NCBI GenBank assembly: GCA_937862805.1
Contig: CALMDO010000141.1
Coordinates: 1-33,269, forward strand
Source: an uncultured Bacteroidota bacterium
GTDB taxonomy: Bacteria; Bacteroidota; Bacteroidia; Bacteroidales; FEN-979
Length of the DNA: 33,269 nt
Direction: 5' to 3'
Within the stretch, counting starts at the first letter, position 1; every line of letters begins with the position of its first letter. This document shows positions 23,840-33,269 of this stretch, piece by piece. A program made the translations under genes and the position numbers. The notes beneath the pieces were generated by a model. That model was given only the letters and a program-made list of their open reading frames with translations. It did not search any database and was not told the DNA's origin.

Positions 23840-25192
23840 TTAAATTTTCCATGTTTTGACTTTGTGCCCCCACAGGGCGAATCCGATGATGCAAAGATAG
23901 CAGGGAATTCCCAACCAATAGGCTTGCTGCGGCGACCATACATCAGAAAGGTAACCCCAAAGCAGAGGTAGCAGGGCGCCTCCCGCGATGGCCATGATGA
24001 GCAGCGCAGAACCGGTTTTGATATAAGGGCCTAACCCGTGGATGGCTAAAGGCCACACTGCCGGCCATACCATGGCGTTGGCCAGTCCCAGTAATCCTAC
24101 AAAAAGACAGGTCCAGGGAAGGATGATCTCCATGGGAGTCAGGGTCATAAGATCCATGAAAGGGATGACCAGCCGGGTTTCGGGAGAGAGAACCGTGATC
24201 AGCACCGTGAACAGAACCCCCAGAATCCCTGACCAGGCCAGGGCGGCCTTCTGCGATAAGACACGCGGGATCAGAAGAATTCCCAGAATGTAACCCACCA
24301 CCATGGCAATGAGCACGATGGAGGTAAAATTTTTGGCCGATTGAAGCGGTACTCCCAGCGACAATCCGTACCGGATGATGGTATCTCCTGCGATCACTTC
24401 AATGCCAACATAGAAAAAGAGTGTGATCACCCCCAGTATCAAGTGAGGAAAATGAAAGATCGATGGTTTCCCGGCTGCCGTTCTTTCCTCAACAACACCC
24501 TCTCTTTCAGTTTCGATTTCGGGTAGCGGAGCCCGGCGGATGAACAAACCCAAAAGAAGCAGGACGGCAGACATGACTGCATAAGGACCTATGACCCTTC
24601 TGGCCAGACCGTTGAGCGCCAATATACGACCCTCTTCAGTCATTCCCTGCAATCCTTTAACGAAGACATCGCCGTCGCTGAGAATAAAGTAGGCCAGGAT
24701 AAGCGGTGCAACGGCTCCGGCTAACTTGTTGCAGATTCCCATGATGCTGATCCTCCGGGCAGCAGTTTCACTCGGACCGATAATCGTAATGTAAGGATTG
24801 GAGGCCGTTTGCAGGATCGCCAATCCGGTTCCCATGATAAAAAGACCCAACAGGAACAAAGCATAATTTCGCAAAAGAGCTGCCGGGATAAACATCAAAG
24901 TACCCAAAGCCATCACCCATAAACCCACCATCATGCCGCGCTTAAAACCCGTTTTTTTCAGGAGCCGGCTGGAGGGCAAAGCCATCAGCGTGTAAGAGAT
25001 GTAGAAGGCAAAAGCAACAAACAATGCTTGGAAATCAGTCAATTCACAGGCGATCTTCAAATAAGGAATCAGAATGCCGTTTAACCATGTAACAAAACCG
25101 AAAATGAAAAAAAACAAACCGATAATCGAGATGGAAACGATATAATTGTTCCCTGCTCCCTCCTTCCGGGAGGCCGCCTTAGTAGTCATCAT
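23840..25192 (-). CDS. Sugar MFS transporter, FucP/GluP-like
   Basis: The protein has 450 residues from the ATG at 25192. A longer frame begins at 25264, but a promoter-like box at 25235-25242 and the basic, polar lead-in support the shorter form. It has twelve spans. Phe-Val-Thr-Trp-Leu-Asn-Gly-Ile-Leu-Ile-Pro-Tyr-Leu-Lys in span 1 and Leu-Gln-Thr-Ala-Ser-Asn-Pro-Tyr-Ile in span 5 are characteristic of the fucose/glucose/galactose:H+ symporters. Leu-Leu-Lys-Lys-Thr-Gly-Phe-Lys-Arg-Gly fits the MFS loop 2-3 motif. It imports a monosaccharide by proton symport in the inner membrane. It is the first gene of a two-gene unit with the nucleotidyltransferase. Confidence 0.92.
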   Translation of the reverse strand: MMTTKAASRKEGAGNNYIVSISIIGLFFFIFGFVTWLNGILIPYLKIACELTDFQALFVAFAFYISYTLMALPSSRLLKKTGFKRGMMVGLWVMALGTLMFIPAALLRNYALFLLGLFIMGTGLAILQTASNPYITIIGPSETAARRISIMGICNKLAGAVAPLILAYFILSDGDVFVKGLQGMTEEGRILALNGLARRVIGPYAVMSAVLLLLGLFIRRAPLPEIETEREGVVEERTAAGKPSIFHFPHLILGVITLFFYVGIEVIAGDTIIRYGLSLGVPLQSAKNFTSIVLIAMVVGYILGILLIPRVLSQKAALAWSGILGVLFTVLITVLSPETRLVIPFMDLMTLTPMEIILPWTCLFVGLLGLANAMVWPAVWPLAIHGLGPYIKTGSALLIMAIAGGALLPLLWGYLSDVWSPQQAYWLGIPCYLCIIGFALWGHKVKTWKI

Positions 25193-25234
25193 AGCATTGG
25201 TTTTTAGGACTTTATTCGAAGTCAACCGTTGCGG

Positions 25235-25242
25235 CAAAATTA
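25235..25242 (-). promoter_or_regulatory. Putative -7 element (TAnnTTTG) for the sugar transporter
   Basis: Minus-strand TAATTTTG matches TAnnTTTG and lies about 43 bases upstream of the ATG at 25192. No -33 TTTG is present at the usual distance. It favours the shorter transporter start. Confidence 0.4.
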
Positions 25243-25274
25243 ATGGATTTTTTTCCAGAATCATATATTTATAA

Positions 25275-25282
25275 TACTTTTG
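25275..25282 (+). promoter_or_regulatory. Putative -7 element (TAnnTTTG) for the hybrid kinase operon
   Basis: TACTTTTG fits the -7 consensus 56 bases before the ATG at 25339. The -33 area is a T run without TTTG at the correct spacing, so support is partial. It would drive both tandem kinases. Confidence 0.4.
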
Positions 25283-25338
25283 TAAAGATTGTGTTATCAG
25301 GATTATTTCCCGTTGACAGCAGCTTTTAATTCATCACC

Positions 25339-27372
25339 ATGATACCATCACAGGAAAAATTCAACATTCTGATTGTTGATGATCGTATAGAGAACCTGAT
25401 CACCCTGGAAAGCATCATCCGGAGTGATGAACTGAACATCATCAAGGCCATTTCGGGAAATGAAGCGCTGTCGCTCATGCTGGAGCATGATATCTCCCTC
25501 GTTTTACTGGATGTAAACATGCCGGTGATGGATGGGTTTGAAACTGCTGAATTGATGCGGGGTAGCGAACGCACAAAAAGCATCCCGATCATCTTCATCA
25601 CCGCTACCTTCAGACAACCCAAACAAATCTTCAGGGGATACGAGACAGGCGCCGTCGATTATCTTTACAAACCTTTAGACCGGAAAATACTTCAAAATAA
25701 AATCAGGGCCTATATCGAATTCTTCAAACAAAAGCATGCCCTGCAGATCACTACGCGGGAACTCCAGAAGACGATCGAGGCGCTTGACAGGGCTAAAAGG
25801 ATCGCTGAAGAGGCCACCATTGCAAAAAGCTCTTTCCTGGCTAACATGAGCCATGAGATCAGAACCCCGCTCAATGGAATCATCGGGATGACCGACCTGA
25901 TCCTGATGGATACGGATATCCCTGAACAATATTACGAACACCTGACCGACATCAAACAAAGCAGCGAATCGTTGCTGGAGATCATCAACGAAATATTGGA
26001 TATTTCAAAGATTGAAGCCGACAAACTGGAAATTGAAATAACCAGTTTCAGCCTGCGCGACATCATTGAAAAAGTGGTTCACCTGTTGTCCGTCAAAACG
26101 TACCAAAAAAAACTGGAATTCTTTTGCCACCACCTCCCCCTGATGCCTGATAAGTTGTCGGGCGACCCTACCCGCATCCGTCAGATCCTGATCAACCTGC
26201 TGGGCAATGCCATCAAATTCACCGACCAGGGCTCCGTTACCCTTACCGTCGAAGTGAAGGAAAAGGAAGCGGGGGCCGCTTTACTCAAATTCTCGGTGAA
26301 GGATACCGGTATCGGAATTGATCCCGGAAGGTTCGATGCGCTCTTTGAATCGTATGAACAGGGCGATCGATCGATCACCCGTTCGTACGGAGGAACAGGA
26401 CTGGGACTGACTATCACCAAGAGACTGGTTGAATTGATGGAAGGCGAACTGAATATTAAAAGTGAACCCGGCAAAGGGAGCACTTTCTTTGTCTCCATCC
26501 CGGTCCACCTGCTGCCTGACCCCGATCCGGTCCGGAAACCTGACCAGCCTGCAACCGCTGCTGCTCCCTGTTTTCTGATCCTTGAAAACCAAGAACAACA
26601 CAGCCATCAACTTCTTGATTTTTTGAACGAATGGCAAATCCAGGCCGACCTGGTGACCACAGAAAAAGAGGCCCTGGAATTGATCAGGAGCAATAAAGGA
26701 AAAAAATATTCAGCCATCTTTATCAGTTCCCGGCTGCTTTATTGTTCGGGGATTTCCCTGATTCCAATGATTACCGCCGAATATCCTGATCTGTGTGCAC
26801 CGGTTTTTGTCTTGCTGACCGATGATAAATCGATCCATTCATTAAGGATGATGCAATCAGAAGGAATCAAATTTTTTCTCTATAAACCGGTTTTGCAACG
26901 GGAACTTCAAAACCTGATCAAACTCCTGTGTGATCCTTACCGGGAGCAGGGATCCGACCGGAAAACGAACGATTCCCGTACGATGATGGGGAAAATCACC
27001 CGCAAACTCAGCATCCTGCTGGTTGAGGATCAACTGATCAACCAGAAAATCGTGGTTCAGTTGCTAACCAGGAAAGGGTGGGAGGTCACCACTGCTTTGA
27101 ATGGTATTGAAGCCGTTGAAAAAGCCAACCTGTCTCCCTTCGATCTCATCCTGATGGATGTAATGATGCCGGAAATGGACGGATTCGAAGCCACCCGCGC
27201 GATCCGGAACACCTCCGGCGGAAAAAATGCCAAAACACCGATTGTCGCACTCACCGCCAACGCGATGAAGGGCGACCGCGAAAAATGCATGGAAGCCGGC
27301 ATGGATGATTACATCTCCAAACCGCTTCACCCGGAAGATGTCTTTACTACCATCGAAAAATTTTGTTTCTAA
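25339..27372 (+). CDS. Soluble hybrid histidine kinase: REC-HisKA-HATPase-pseudoREC-REC
   Basis: This 677-residue protein has no membrane span. Receiver 1 (about 8-128) has Asp14-Asp15, phosphoacceptor Asp58 and Lys111. After a short coiled coil, HisKA carries His172 in Ser-His-Glu-Ile-Arg-Thr-Pro. The ATPase domain has Asn290, DTGIGID (322-328) and GGTGLGL (351-357). A second receiver-like domain (about 410-530) lacks the acidic pair and has Ser at the phosphoacceptor place (Phe-Ile-Ser-Ser), but keeps Lys516. It looks non-phosphorylatable. The last receiver (about 557-677) is complete: Glu563-Asp564, Asp607, Thr639 and Lys661. There is no DNA-binding output. The N-terminal receiver suggests it takes phosphate from another kinase. 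The gene for a second hybrid kinase follows after 15 bases. Confidence 0.95.
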   Translation: MIPSQEKFNILIVDDRIENLITLESIIRSDELNIIKAISGNEALSLMLEHDISLVLLDVNMPVMDGFETAELMRGSERTKSIPIIFITATFRQPKQIFRGYETGAVDYLYKPLDRKILQNKIRAYIEFFKQKHALQITTRELQKTIEALDRAKRIAEEATIAKSSFLANMSHEIRTPLNGIIGMTDLILMDTDIPEQYYEHLTDIKQSSESLLEIINEILDISKIEADKLEIEITSFSLRDIIEKVVHLLSVKTYQKKLEFFCHHLPLMPDKLSGDPTRIRQILINLLGNAIKFTDQGSVTLTVEVKEKEAGAALLKFSVKDTGIGIDPGRFDALFESYEQGDRSITRSYGGTGLGLTITKRLVELMEGELNIKSEPGKGSTFFVSIPVHLLPDPDPVRKPDQPATAAAPCFLILENQEQHSHQLLDFLNEWQIQADLVTTEKEALELIRSNKGKKYSAIFISSRLLYCSGISLIPMITAEYPDLCAPVFVLLTDDKSIHSLRMMQSEGIKFFLYKPVLQRELQNLIKLLCDPYREQGSDRKTNDSRTMMGKITRKLSILLVEDQLINQKIVVQLLTRKGWEVTTALNGIEAVEKANLSPFDLILMDVMMPEMDGFEATRAIRNTSGGKNAKTPIVALTANAMKGDREKCMEAGMDDYISKPLHPEDVFTTIEKFCF

Positions 27373-27387
27373 ACACGCGAGGCTACC

Positions 27388-30300
27388 ATGATCAAAAAAT
27401 ATTTCAACAGGCTAAAAGAGGCAATTACGGGATTTGATTATCGTACGTTGAAAAACATGGGAATCGGAAAAACCCTGCTTCTCTGGTTCCTGGTCATTTC
27501 CCTGATCCCTTTGACCACCCTGAGCTATATCAACTTCTTTTACTATTACGAAGGATTGAACGTAATGGTGAAAAAATCACTTTTCACCACCGCGCAATTG
27601 CGGATGAATTATCTCAATACTTATCTCCAGGAATTGACAGACTACCTCGAGGAATTATCCCGCGACCGGAACACCCTCCGGCTTTTCGAGCAACTCGACA
27701 ACGATTACCGGAAAAGCAATGAAGGAGCTGTGAAAGGGAAAACTTCCCCCGAGATCGCTGCCATGGCGCACCAGTTGTCGGTTTCCATCGAAAAAGCTTT
27801 CATGCCTGAAGGGATCGTCGACCTTTGTTTTGTCAACGCTAAAGGAAGGCTCCTTTTTGATATGAATGACGCTCCTGAAAAGGGAGAGGATGTTTTTTCA
27901 GGTCCGCTTTCAGAAACCGAGTTTGGAAAAACCTGTAAGAAGATTCTTTTTACAGGCAAACCCATGTTCTCGGATCTGGAACGATTCCCGCCGGGGAACA
28001 ATGACCTTTACAGTTTTATGGGACGGGTCGTTTATAACGAGGCAGGAGAAAAAATGGGAGTTGTTTTGATTAAGATTTCTCCCGAAAAGATTGACAAGAT
28101 CATTCAGTATGGGATCGGGTTCGGCACTACCGGTAAAGTGTATCTGATCGGAATCGATCTGAAGCTGCGATCGGTAAGCAAAACCGGTGATCGTTCGCAG
28201 TTGTTGAACCGCAAGGAAGAAAACGATAAAACCAAAATGTGGCAGGGGGTGAAGGTTAACAACATATCACTGGCTGCCGATGCGCGTCCCATTATTGAAG
28301 ATGTGAGTATCTATAAAAATTCAGCCGGGGCTTATGTCATGGGACTCTATCAGAACATCAGCATCCTGGAAAGAATGGGCGTCAACTGGGCCCTGGTTGA
28401 AGAGATTGACCTGGACGAAGCCCACCTGGTCGCCCGGAAACTCTCCTCTTTCGCCAAGATTTCGCTCATCGTTACCACGATCATGGTGTTGATCATCTCC
28501 ACCTTTGTGACCCGCCGTTTTGTGTCACCCATCAAGAAAATCTCGGAATGGGCCAAACAGGTGGCTCACGGAGAACTGATCCTCCGGGATGTAAGGGTCG
28601 CCAACAATGAGGTGGGAGAGATGAAAGATACCTTCAACTGGCTCGTTAACTCCCTTCGATCCTTCGCCGATGTGAGCCAGAGCGTCGCCCTGGGCGATTA
28701 CAGTAAAACAGTCACGGTCAGAAGTCCCAAGGATGTAATGGCCCTCTCCATGAACCAGATGGTAGAGAGCTTTAAGAATGTCGTGAAACAGGCCAAAGCC
28801 ATCGCCAGCGGTGATTATTCTACCAATGTGATGCCCCGCAGCGAAAAGGACACACTGGGAATCGCCCTCTATGAAATGACCATGAAACTCAGGGAGGCCT
28901 CCATTGAGATCATGAACCAGGATTGGTTGAAAACCGGGATTAACGAACTTGCACTGAAAATCAGGGGAGAAAAAAACATACCGGATCTGTCGAACGAAAT
29001 CATCAGTTTCCTCTCCCGTTACCTTAACGCCCAGTTCGGGTTGCTGTACCTCAAAGACGATAGCGGGCTGCTGCGGCTTGCAGCCACTTTTGCCGCCAGT
29101 CGGGATGAAAAACTTAAAACCACGTTATCGCCCGGAGAAGGAGTCATCGGCCAGGTAGCAAAAGAGGGGAAATCCATCAGCTTTTTTGCTTCGGAGTATG
29201 ATACTCCGACGGTCAACATTGGTCCGGAAAAAATTCAACCTCAGCATTTTATTGTTACTCCATTCCATTTTGAAGGACAATTGACAGGGGTTATCGAACT
29301 GGGTTCATTTGAGCCCTTTGATGAACAAAAACAAACCTTCATCGAAGTCAGCATCGACAGTATATCGGTGGCCATCAACACGGCCCGGTCCCGTGACCGG
29401 GTGCAGGAATTGCTCTCCACCACCCAGGAGCAGGCCAAAGAGATGGCCGAACAGAAAGAGGAGCTGCGGCAGATCAACCAGGAACTCGAAGAACAGACCA
29501 AAGCCTTAAAGCTTTCAGAAGAGAACCTGCAGCATCAGCAGGAGGAGTTGCGTGTGATCAATGAGGAGCTGGAGGAACGGACCAAAGCCCTTGAACTTCA
29601 ACGGGATGATATCCGTAAGAAAAATGATGCATTGGAGAAAGCCCAGCAAGAGATCCGGAACAAAGCAGAAGCTCTGGAGATCGCCAGTCGTTACAAATCG
29701 GAATTCCTGGCTAATATGTCACATGAGCTCCGGACCCCGCTCAACAGCATCCTGGTACTCTCAGAGCTACTGGCTACCAACAAGCACCAGGGGATGACCG
29801 CCGAAGAGGTGGAATTCTCAAATGTCATCCACTCCTCTGGAAAAGACCTGCTCGACCTGATCAATGATATTCTTGACCTCTCCAAAGTAGAAGCGGGAAA
29901 GATGGAGATCGATATTGAAGAGATGAACCTGGAAGAGTTGCAGGATTTCGTGATTCGGACTTTTTCGCCCTTGACAAACAAGAAAGGGATCGACCTGATA
30001 ACCTCCCTGGCAAAGGACATCCCCCCGTACATCCTGACTGATTCGCAGCGTGTGATGCAGATCCTTAAAAACCTGATGTCGAATGCCATCAAATTCACGG
30101 AAAAGGGCAACGTGACTTTCAGCATTTTCCGACCCGATGCACAAACACGTTTTACACTGGAGGAACTGAAAGCAGGGGAAGCGATAGCTATTCGGGTAAC
30201 CGATACCGGAATCGGAATATCTCCTGAAAACACGAAGGTGATTTTCGATGCATTTCAGCAGGCCGACGGTACCATCAGTCGGAAATTTGGAGGAACCGGG

Positions 30301-30957
30301 CTTGGTTTGACCATTTCGCGTAACCTGGCCAGAATTCTGGGAGGAGAAATTCAACTTGAAAGCGTCGAGAATGTCGGCTCCTCCTTTACTCTTTACCTGC
30401 CACTTGAGGGATCACAAGCCACCATCCCCGCGGAGGAAAAGAGCATAAAAGAAGTTACTTCGGCTCCGAAATTCCAGCCTTCCGACCCCGGGGAACTCTT
30501 TGTCTCCAGTCAGCTTCCCACAAGGGAAGAAGTCCTCAGGGAGGCTGTCCATACACCCCCGGGTTTCCTCCCCGATTCCATTTTTGAGAATAAAAAAATC
30601 CTGATCTGTGATGATGACATGCGCAATGTCTTTGTTCTTTCAAAGATCCTGGAAGAGAAAAAAGTCCATATCCTGATCGGTAAGAACGGACGGGAAGGGA
30701 TTGAGAAGCTCAGGGCCCATCCCGACACCAACCTGGTGCTGATGGATATCATGATGCCGGAAATTGACGGCTATACCGCCATGCGTGAAATCAGAAAAGA
30801 CCCTCGTTTTCAGCAACTGCCCATCATCGCGCTGACCGCTAAAGCGATGAAAGGCGACCGTGAAAAATGCATCGAAGCGGGAGCTTCAGATTACCTCTCC
30901 AAACCGGTTCAGATAGAAAAGCTGATGACCTTGCTCAGCGTCTGGCTTCAGAAATGA
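27388..30957 (+). CDS. Membrane hybrid histidine kinase: sensor-HAMP-GAF-HisKA-HATPase-REC
   Basis: This 1189-residue protein has span 1 at about 28-52, an outer sensor region of about 300 residues (Cache-like in length and style), and span 2 at about 358-378. A HAMP domain follows, then two further HAMP-like units with Gly-Asp-Tyr-Ser. A GAF domain lies at about 513-675 and a long Glu/Gln-rich coiled coil at about 680-768. HisKA carries His779 (Ser-His-Glu-Leu-Arg-Thr-Pro). The ATPase domain has Asn899, DTGIGIS (from 939) and GGTGLGL (about 968-974). The C-terminal receiver starts with Cys-Asp-Asp-Asp near 1073 and carries Asp1120 and Lys1172. There is no output domain. It is cotranscribed with the soluble hybrid kinase just upstream, a plausible phosphorelay partner. 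It converges with the partial kinase gene on its right. Confidence 0.94.
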   Translation: MIKKYFNRLKEAITGFDYRTLKNMGIGKTLLLWFLVISLIPLTTLSYINFFYYYEGLNVMVKKSLFTTAQLRMNYLNTYLQELTDYLEELSRDRNTLRLFEQLDNDYRKSNEGAVKGKTSPEIAAMAHQLSVSIEKAFMPEGIVDLCFVNAKGRLLFDMNDAPEKGEDVFSGPLSETEFGKTCKKILFTGKPMFSDLERFPPGNNDLYSFMGRVVYNEAGEKMGVVLIKISPEKIDKIIQYGIGFGTTGKVYLIGIDLKLRSVSKTGDRSQLLNRKEENDKTKMWQGVKVNNISLAADARPIIEDVSIYKNSAGAYVMGLYQNISILERMGVNWALVEEIDLDEAHLVARKLSSFAKISLIVTTIMVLIISTFVTRRFVSPIKKISEWAKQVAHGELILRDVRVANNEVGEMKDTFNWLVNSLRSFADVSQSVALGDYSKTVTVRSPKDVMALSMNQMVESFKNVVKQAKAIASGDYSTNVMPRSEKDTLGIALYEMTMKLREASIEIMNQDWLKTGINELALKIRGEKNIPDLSNEIISFLSRYLNAQFGLLYLKDDSGLLRLAATFAASRDEKLKTTLSPGEGVIGQVAKEGKSISFFASEYDTPTVNIGPEKIQPQHFIVTPFHFEGQLTGVIELGSFEPFDEQKQTFIEVSIDSISVAINTARSRDRVQELLSTTQEQAKEMAEQKEELRQINQELEEQTKALKLSEENLQHQQEELRVINEELEERTKALELQRDDIRKKNDALEKAQQEIRNKAEALEIASRYKSEFLANMSHELRTPLNSILVLSELLATNKHQGMTAEEVEFSNVIHSSGKDLLDLINDILDLSKVEAGKMEIDIEEMNLEELQDFVIRTFSPLTNKKGIDLITSLAKDIPPYILTDSQRVMQILKNLMSNAIKFTEKGNVTFSIFRPDAQTRFTLEELKAGEAIAIRVTDTGIGISPENTKVIFDAFQQADGTISRKFGGTGLGLTISRNLARILGGEIQLESVENVGSSFTLYLPLEGSQATIPAEEKSIKEVTSAPKFQPSDPGELFVSSQLPTREEVLREAVHTPPGFLPDSIFENKKILICDDDMRNVFVLSKILEEKKVHILIGKNGREGIEKLRAHPDTNLVLMDIMMPEIDGYTAMREIRKDPRFQQLPIIALTAKAMKGDREKCIEAGASDYLSKPVQIEKLMTLLSVWLQK

Positions 30958-30971
30958 GGATTGTTCTTTAT

Positions 30972-33269
30972 TCAATCAGGGAATTCAGCCCTATTGGGAA
31001 ACCGAATCCGGAAAAAGGTTCCGGATTGTCCCGTCAATTCGACGGTTCCTTCCAATTGCCTGCTCAGAATCTGTACAATTTGCAGCCCCATGGTTTGAAC
31101 CCCGGCATCAAAAGAAAAGCCGGCAGGTAATCCGACTCCGTCATCAGCAATAATCAGGGAGAGGGTCTTTGTCTCCCTTTCATTTTTCATTATGACCTTT
31201 ACCTCTCCTTCACGATCGGCAGAAAAAGCATGCTGGAAAGCATTATTCAGGATTTCATTAATGATCAATCCGACCGGAATGGCCGTTTCAATATGGAGCG
31301 AGGCTTCTTCAACTTCGACAGTAAGCCTTACCATCGGGAGGTTATAGGTGGCAGCGATAACGGAACTGAGCGATTGAAGGTAATCAGAAAATGAGATTTT
31401 TTCAAAATCAGCGGAATGGTACAACATTTCATGAACCAGGGCCATGGCTCTGATTCTCAACTGAAGATTTGACAGGGACTGGTTGACCTCAGCGTTGTTT
31501 GACTGATCGATCTGCATGTTGATCAGGCTTACCAAGATGGCAAAGTTGTTCTTTACACGATGGTGAATCTCTTTCAGCAGGTTCTCTTTTTGATGGGTGT
31601 TTTCCATAATTTCCAATTCACGGTGTTTTTGTTCGGTAATATCACGGGTCACTCCCACGATCTCACGCAATTGATCGGTCTGGGGGTCAAAGAGTGGGTT
31701 CAAGAGACTTTCAACCCAAAAATAAGATCCGTTTTTGTGACGGGTGCGGTAGATGAATTTTCTGATCTCCCGTTCCTTCAACATAATGGAAACGGCTTCC
31801 TCGTATTTTTCCAGGTCGTCGGCATGTATAAGGTCTGTAGGTTTATGACGCAGCATTTCGGTCACGGTGAAACCATACATCGGATAGCAGGAAGGAGAAA
31901 CGTAAATCCGTTCTCTGGCATCGTTAAGATGGGTAATTAAATCGACTGTATTTTCGGTAAGGAAACGGTATTGATATTCCCTTTCCTGCGTTTGATGACG
32001 TATGTTTTCCAATTCCGACTTTTCGCGCACGAGTCGTTTATTGATGGACTGGTGTGCTTTTCTCAAAGTCCGGGTTCTGCCATAATAGGCCAGGAATACC
32101 ACAATTCCCATAGCAGCCATCCCGGCGAGGCCGCGGATCAGGTCTGTCTGATTTTTCTGATTCTGGAGGTTGGTTTCGCTGATTTCTTTCTGTTGCTTTA
32201 AAATGTCGTTGTTCCTTTGAATTTCCATAATCTTACGATCTGCTTCGATAATGGAATAGTTGGCCTGGTTCTTCATGATCAATAGTGAATCAGCATAGGA
32301 TGCATATTTCCTGTAAACTTCCAGCGCCTCTTTCCATGCTCTTTTCTTAACAAGGTAATCATAAAGATTTCCATACCCCTCTACCATCAATTGTAACATA
32401 TTGTTTTTTTGAGCAATGGCTAATCCTTCATTCAGAAAAAGGAGCGCAGAATCAGGACGTTTCAGTTGGAAATAGTTATCGGAGATGTCGATCAGCGAAC
32501 CGGCGATGCTTTTTTCGTCGGAGGATTTTTGCATTAACAGGAGGGCTTTTTGATTCCATTCCAGCGATTTGGCCGGTTCCGATTTTTTTGAATAGAGATA
32601 GGCGATCCGGGCCATGACATGGCTTTTCATGAAGTCATCAGCATCATCGAGAGATTGTCGGAGGTTCTGGTAAAATTGCAAAGCTGAATCAAAGCGCCCT
32701 GATTCGGTGTAGAGGGTTCCCAGACCGTCACGTATTTCGTATTCCTGTTGATTATTGCCGAGTTTTCGGGCGACCTTCAATGCCTCATGATAAAACTTCT
32801 CTGCATCGTCCGGATGCCCTGCCATCTGCCGGGTCCGGGCAATCTGGTATAAGAAAGATGCAATTCTTTGATTATCTTTTTGTTGGCGGGCTACTTCAAT
32901 GCCGTGGTTAAAAAATTGTAAGGCCGTCGCATAATCTTCTTGTTCCCGATTGATCGAGCCCGCTATTTCAATACATATCAATGCATTGTCATAGTCACCC
33001 GCCTGTTCCAGTATTTTCATGGCGGCCGTCAGGTTATCAAGCGCCAGGTGCGTTTCTCCTCTCATCCGGAAGAACTCTCCCAACATTCTTCGGGCGTATC
33101 CTTTCATCGCCAGGTCTCCCGATCGGTTGGCCCGTTGCATGGTTTTGGTCAACAGGGCAAGTGATTGATGAGGCAACGTATCTAATAATTGAGCTGCCAT
33201 GATCAACATCACTTCGCTACTGCTTTCTTCGGAAAGTAAGGGTAATAACTGCTCTAATTGATGATAGAG
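30972..33269 (-). CDS. TPR-PAS-HisKA_2 sensor histidine kinase, N-terminus outside the window
   Basis: The frame stays open to the right edge. A GTG at 33212 is only an internal valine of a longer protein (Glu-Val-Met-Leu in frame), so the real start and any signal peptide lie outside. About 765 residues are visible. First come TPR repeats over most of 32,300-33,269, then one membrane span (about 32,080-32,145) and a coiled coil. A PAS domain (about 31,640-31,960) contains Tyr-Val-Ser-Pro-Ser. The HisKA_2 motif Glu-Ile-His-His-Arg-Val-Lys-Asn-Asn (31,545-31,571) is followed by an ATPase domain with Ile-Asn-Glu-Ile-Leu-Asn-Asn-Ala and Asp-Asp-Gly-Val-Gly-Leu. The periplasmic TPR sensor with HisKA_2 kinase plan is common in Bacteroidota. 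No receiver is attached. Confidence 0.9.
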   Translation of the reverse strand, partial: LYHQLEQLLPLLSEESSSEVMLIMAAQLLDTLPHQSLALLTKTMQRANRSGDLAMKGYARRMLGEFFRMRGETHLALDNLTAAMKILEQAGDYDNALICIEIAGSINREQEDYATALQFFNHGIEVARQQKDNQRIASFLYQIARTRQMAGHPDDAEKFYHEALKVARKLGNNQQEYEIRDGLGTLYTESGRFDSALQFYQNLRQSLDDADDFMKSHVMARIAYLYSKKSEPAKSLEWNQKALLLMQKSSDEKSIAGSLIDISDNYFQLKRPDSALLFLNEGLAIAQKNNMLQLMVEGYGNLYDYLVKKRAWKEALEVYRKYASYADSLLIMKNQANYSIIEADRKIMEIQRNNDILKQQKEISETNLQNQKNQTDLIRGLAGMAAMGIVVFLAYYGRTRTLRKAHQSINKRLVREKSELENIRHQTQEREYQYRFLTENTVDLITHLNDARERIYVSPSCYPMYGFTVTEMLRHKPTDLIHADDLEKYEEAVSIMLKEREIRKFIYRTRHKNGSYFWVESLLNPLFDPQTDQLREIVGVTRDITEQKHRELEIMENTHQKENLLKEIHHRVKNNFAILVSLINMQIDQSNNAEVNQSLSNLQLRIRAMALVHEMLYHSADFEKISFSDYLQSLSSVIAATYNLPMVRLTVEVEEASLHIETAIPVGLIINEILNNAFQHAFSADREGEVKVIMKNERETKTLSLIIADDGVGLPAGFSFDAGVQTMGLQIVQILSRQLEGTVELTGQSGTFFRIRFPNRAEFPD

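Noticed and set aside
23835-23939. Longer start for the nucleotidyltransferase
   Set aside because: The extra 35 residues are encoded within the transporter gene, and the NTP-binding loop sits at the normal distance from the ATG at 23834.

Overview
The window reads as a chromosomal segment of a Bacteroidota bacterium, probably from a marine, anaerobic or environmental lineage rather than a well-known gut species. The evidence is a type IX secretion (Por) C-terminal sorting domain, a LytS/LytTR-type two-component pair, several matches to the Bacteroidota promoter consensus (TTTG then TAnnTTTG), many hybrid histidine kinases and exported beta-barrel and TPR proteins. Genes are densely packed. 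No stretch over 300 bases lacks a gene; the largest gaps are about 110-140 bases. No rRNA, CRISPR array, insertion sequence or integrase was seen.

Layout from left to right. (1) 1-1951: the 3' part of a tRNA-Arg(CCU), whose terminal A doubles as the A of the next start codon, then a small exported protein and a T9SS-secreted YCF48/BNR-repeat protein. (2) 1970-6099, minus strand: a YqhD-type NADPH-dependent aldehyde reductase, a GNAT acetyltransferase, a GtrII-like membrane glycosyltransferase and an exported TPR protein. (3) 6171-13353, minus strand: a six-gene operon for a hydrogenase-4/complex-I-like membrane complex, in the order hyfB, hyfC, hyfE, hyfF, hyfG, then a fused hyfH-hyfI. The membrane arm keeps its proton-pumping residues. 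The large subunit has lost all four [NiFe] ligand cysteines, and the small subunit has lost all four cysteines of the proximal/N2 cluster. Only one [4Fe-4S] motif is left in the whole complex. This is the most interesting system in the window. It belongs with the energy-converting hydrogenase-related (Ehr) complexes. (4) 13447-19880, minus strand: histidine kinase, LytTR regulator, TolC, MacA, MacB ATPase and MacB permease, a self-contained regulated tripartite efflux operon. It points towards the hyf-like operon with only about 93 bases between them. (5) 20021-22131, plus strand: rpoN (sigma-54) with a good promoter, and a PAP2-like membrane protein. (6) 22146-25192, minus strand: an outer-membrane beta-barrel protein, a sugar-phosphate nucleotidyltransferase and a FucP-like sugar transporter. 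(7) 25339-33269: two tandem hybrid histidine kinases facing a third TPR-PAS-HisKA_2 kinase that runs off the right edge.

The window joins an energy-conserving membrane complex of unknown electron donor and acceptor, an efflux system with its own two-component control, a global sigma factor and a sensory-kinase cluster with no DNA-binding output domain. All functional statements come from reading protein motifs by eye. No database search was run.
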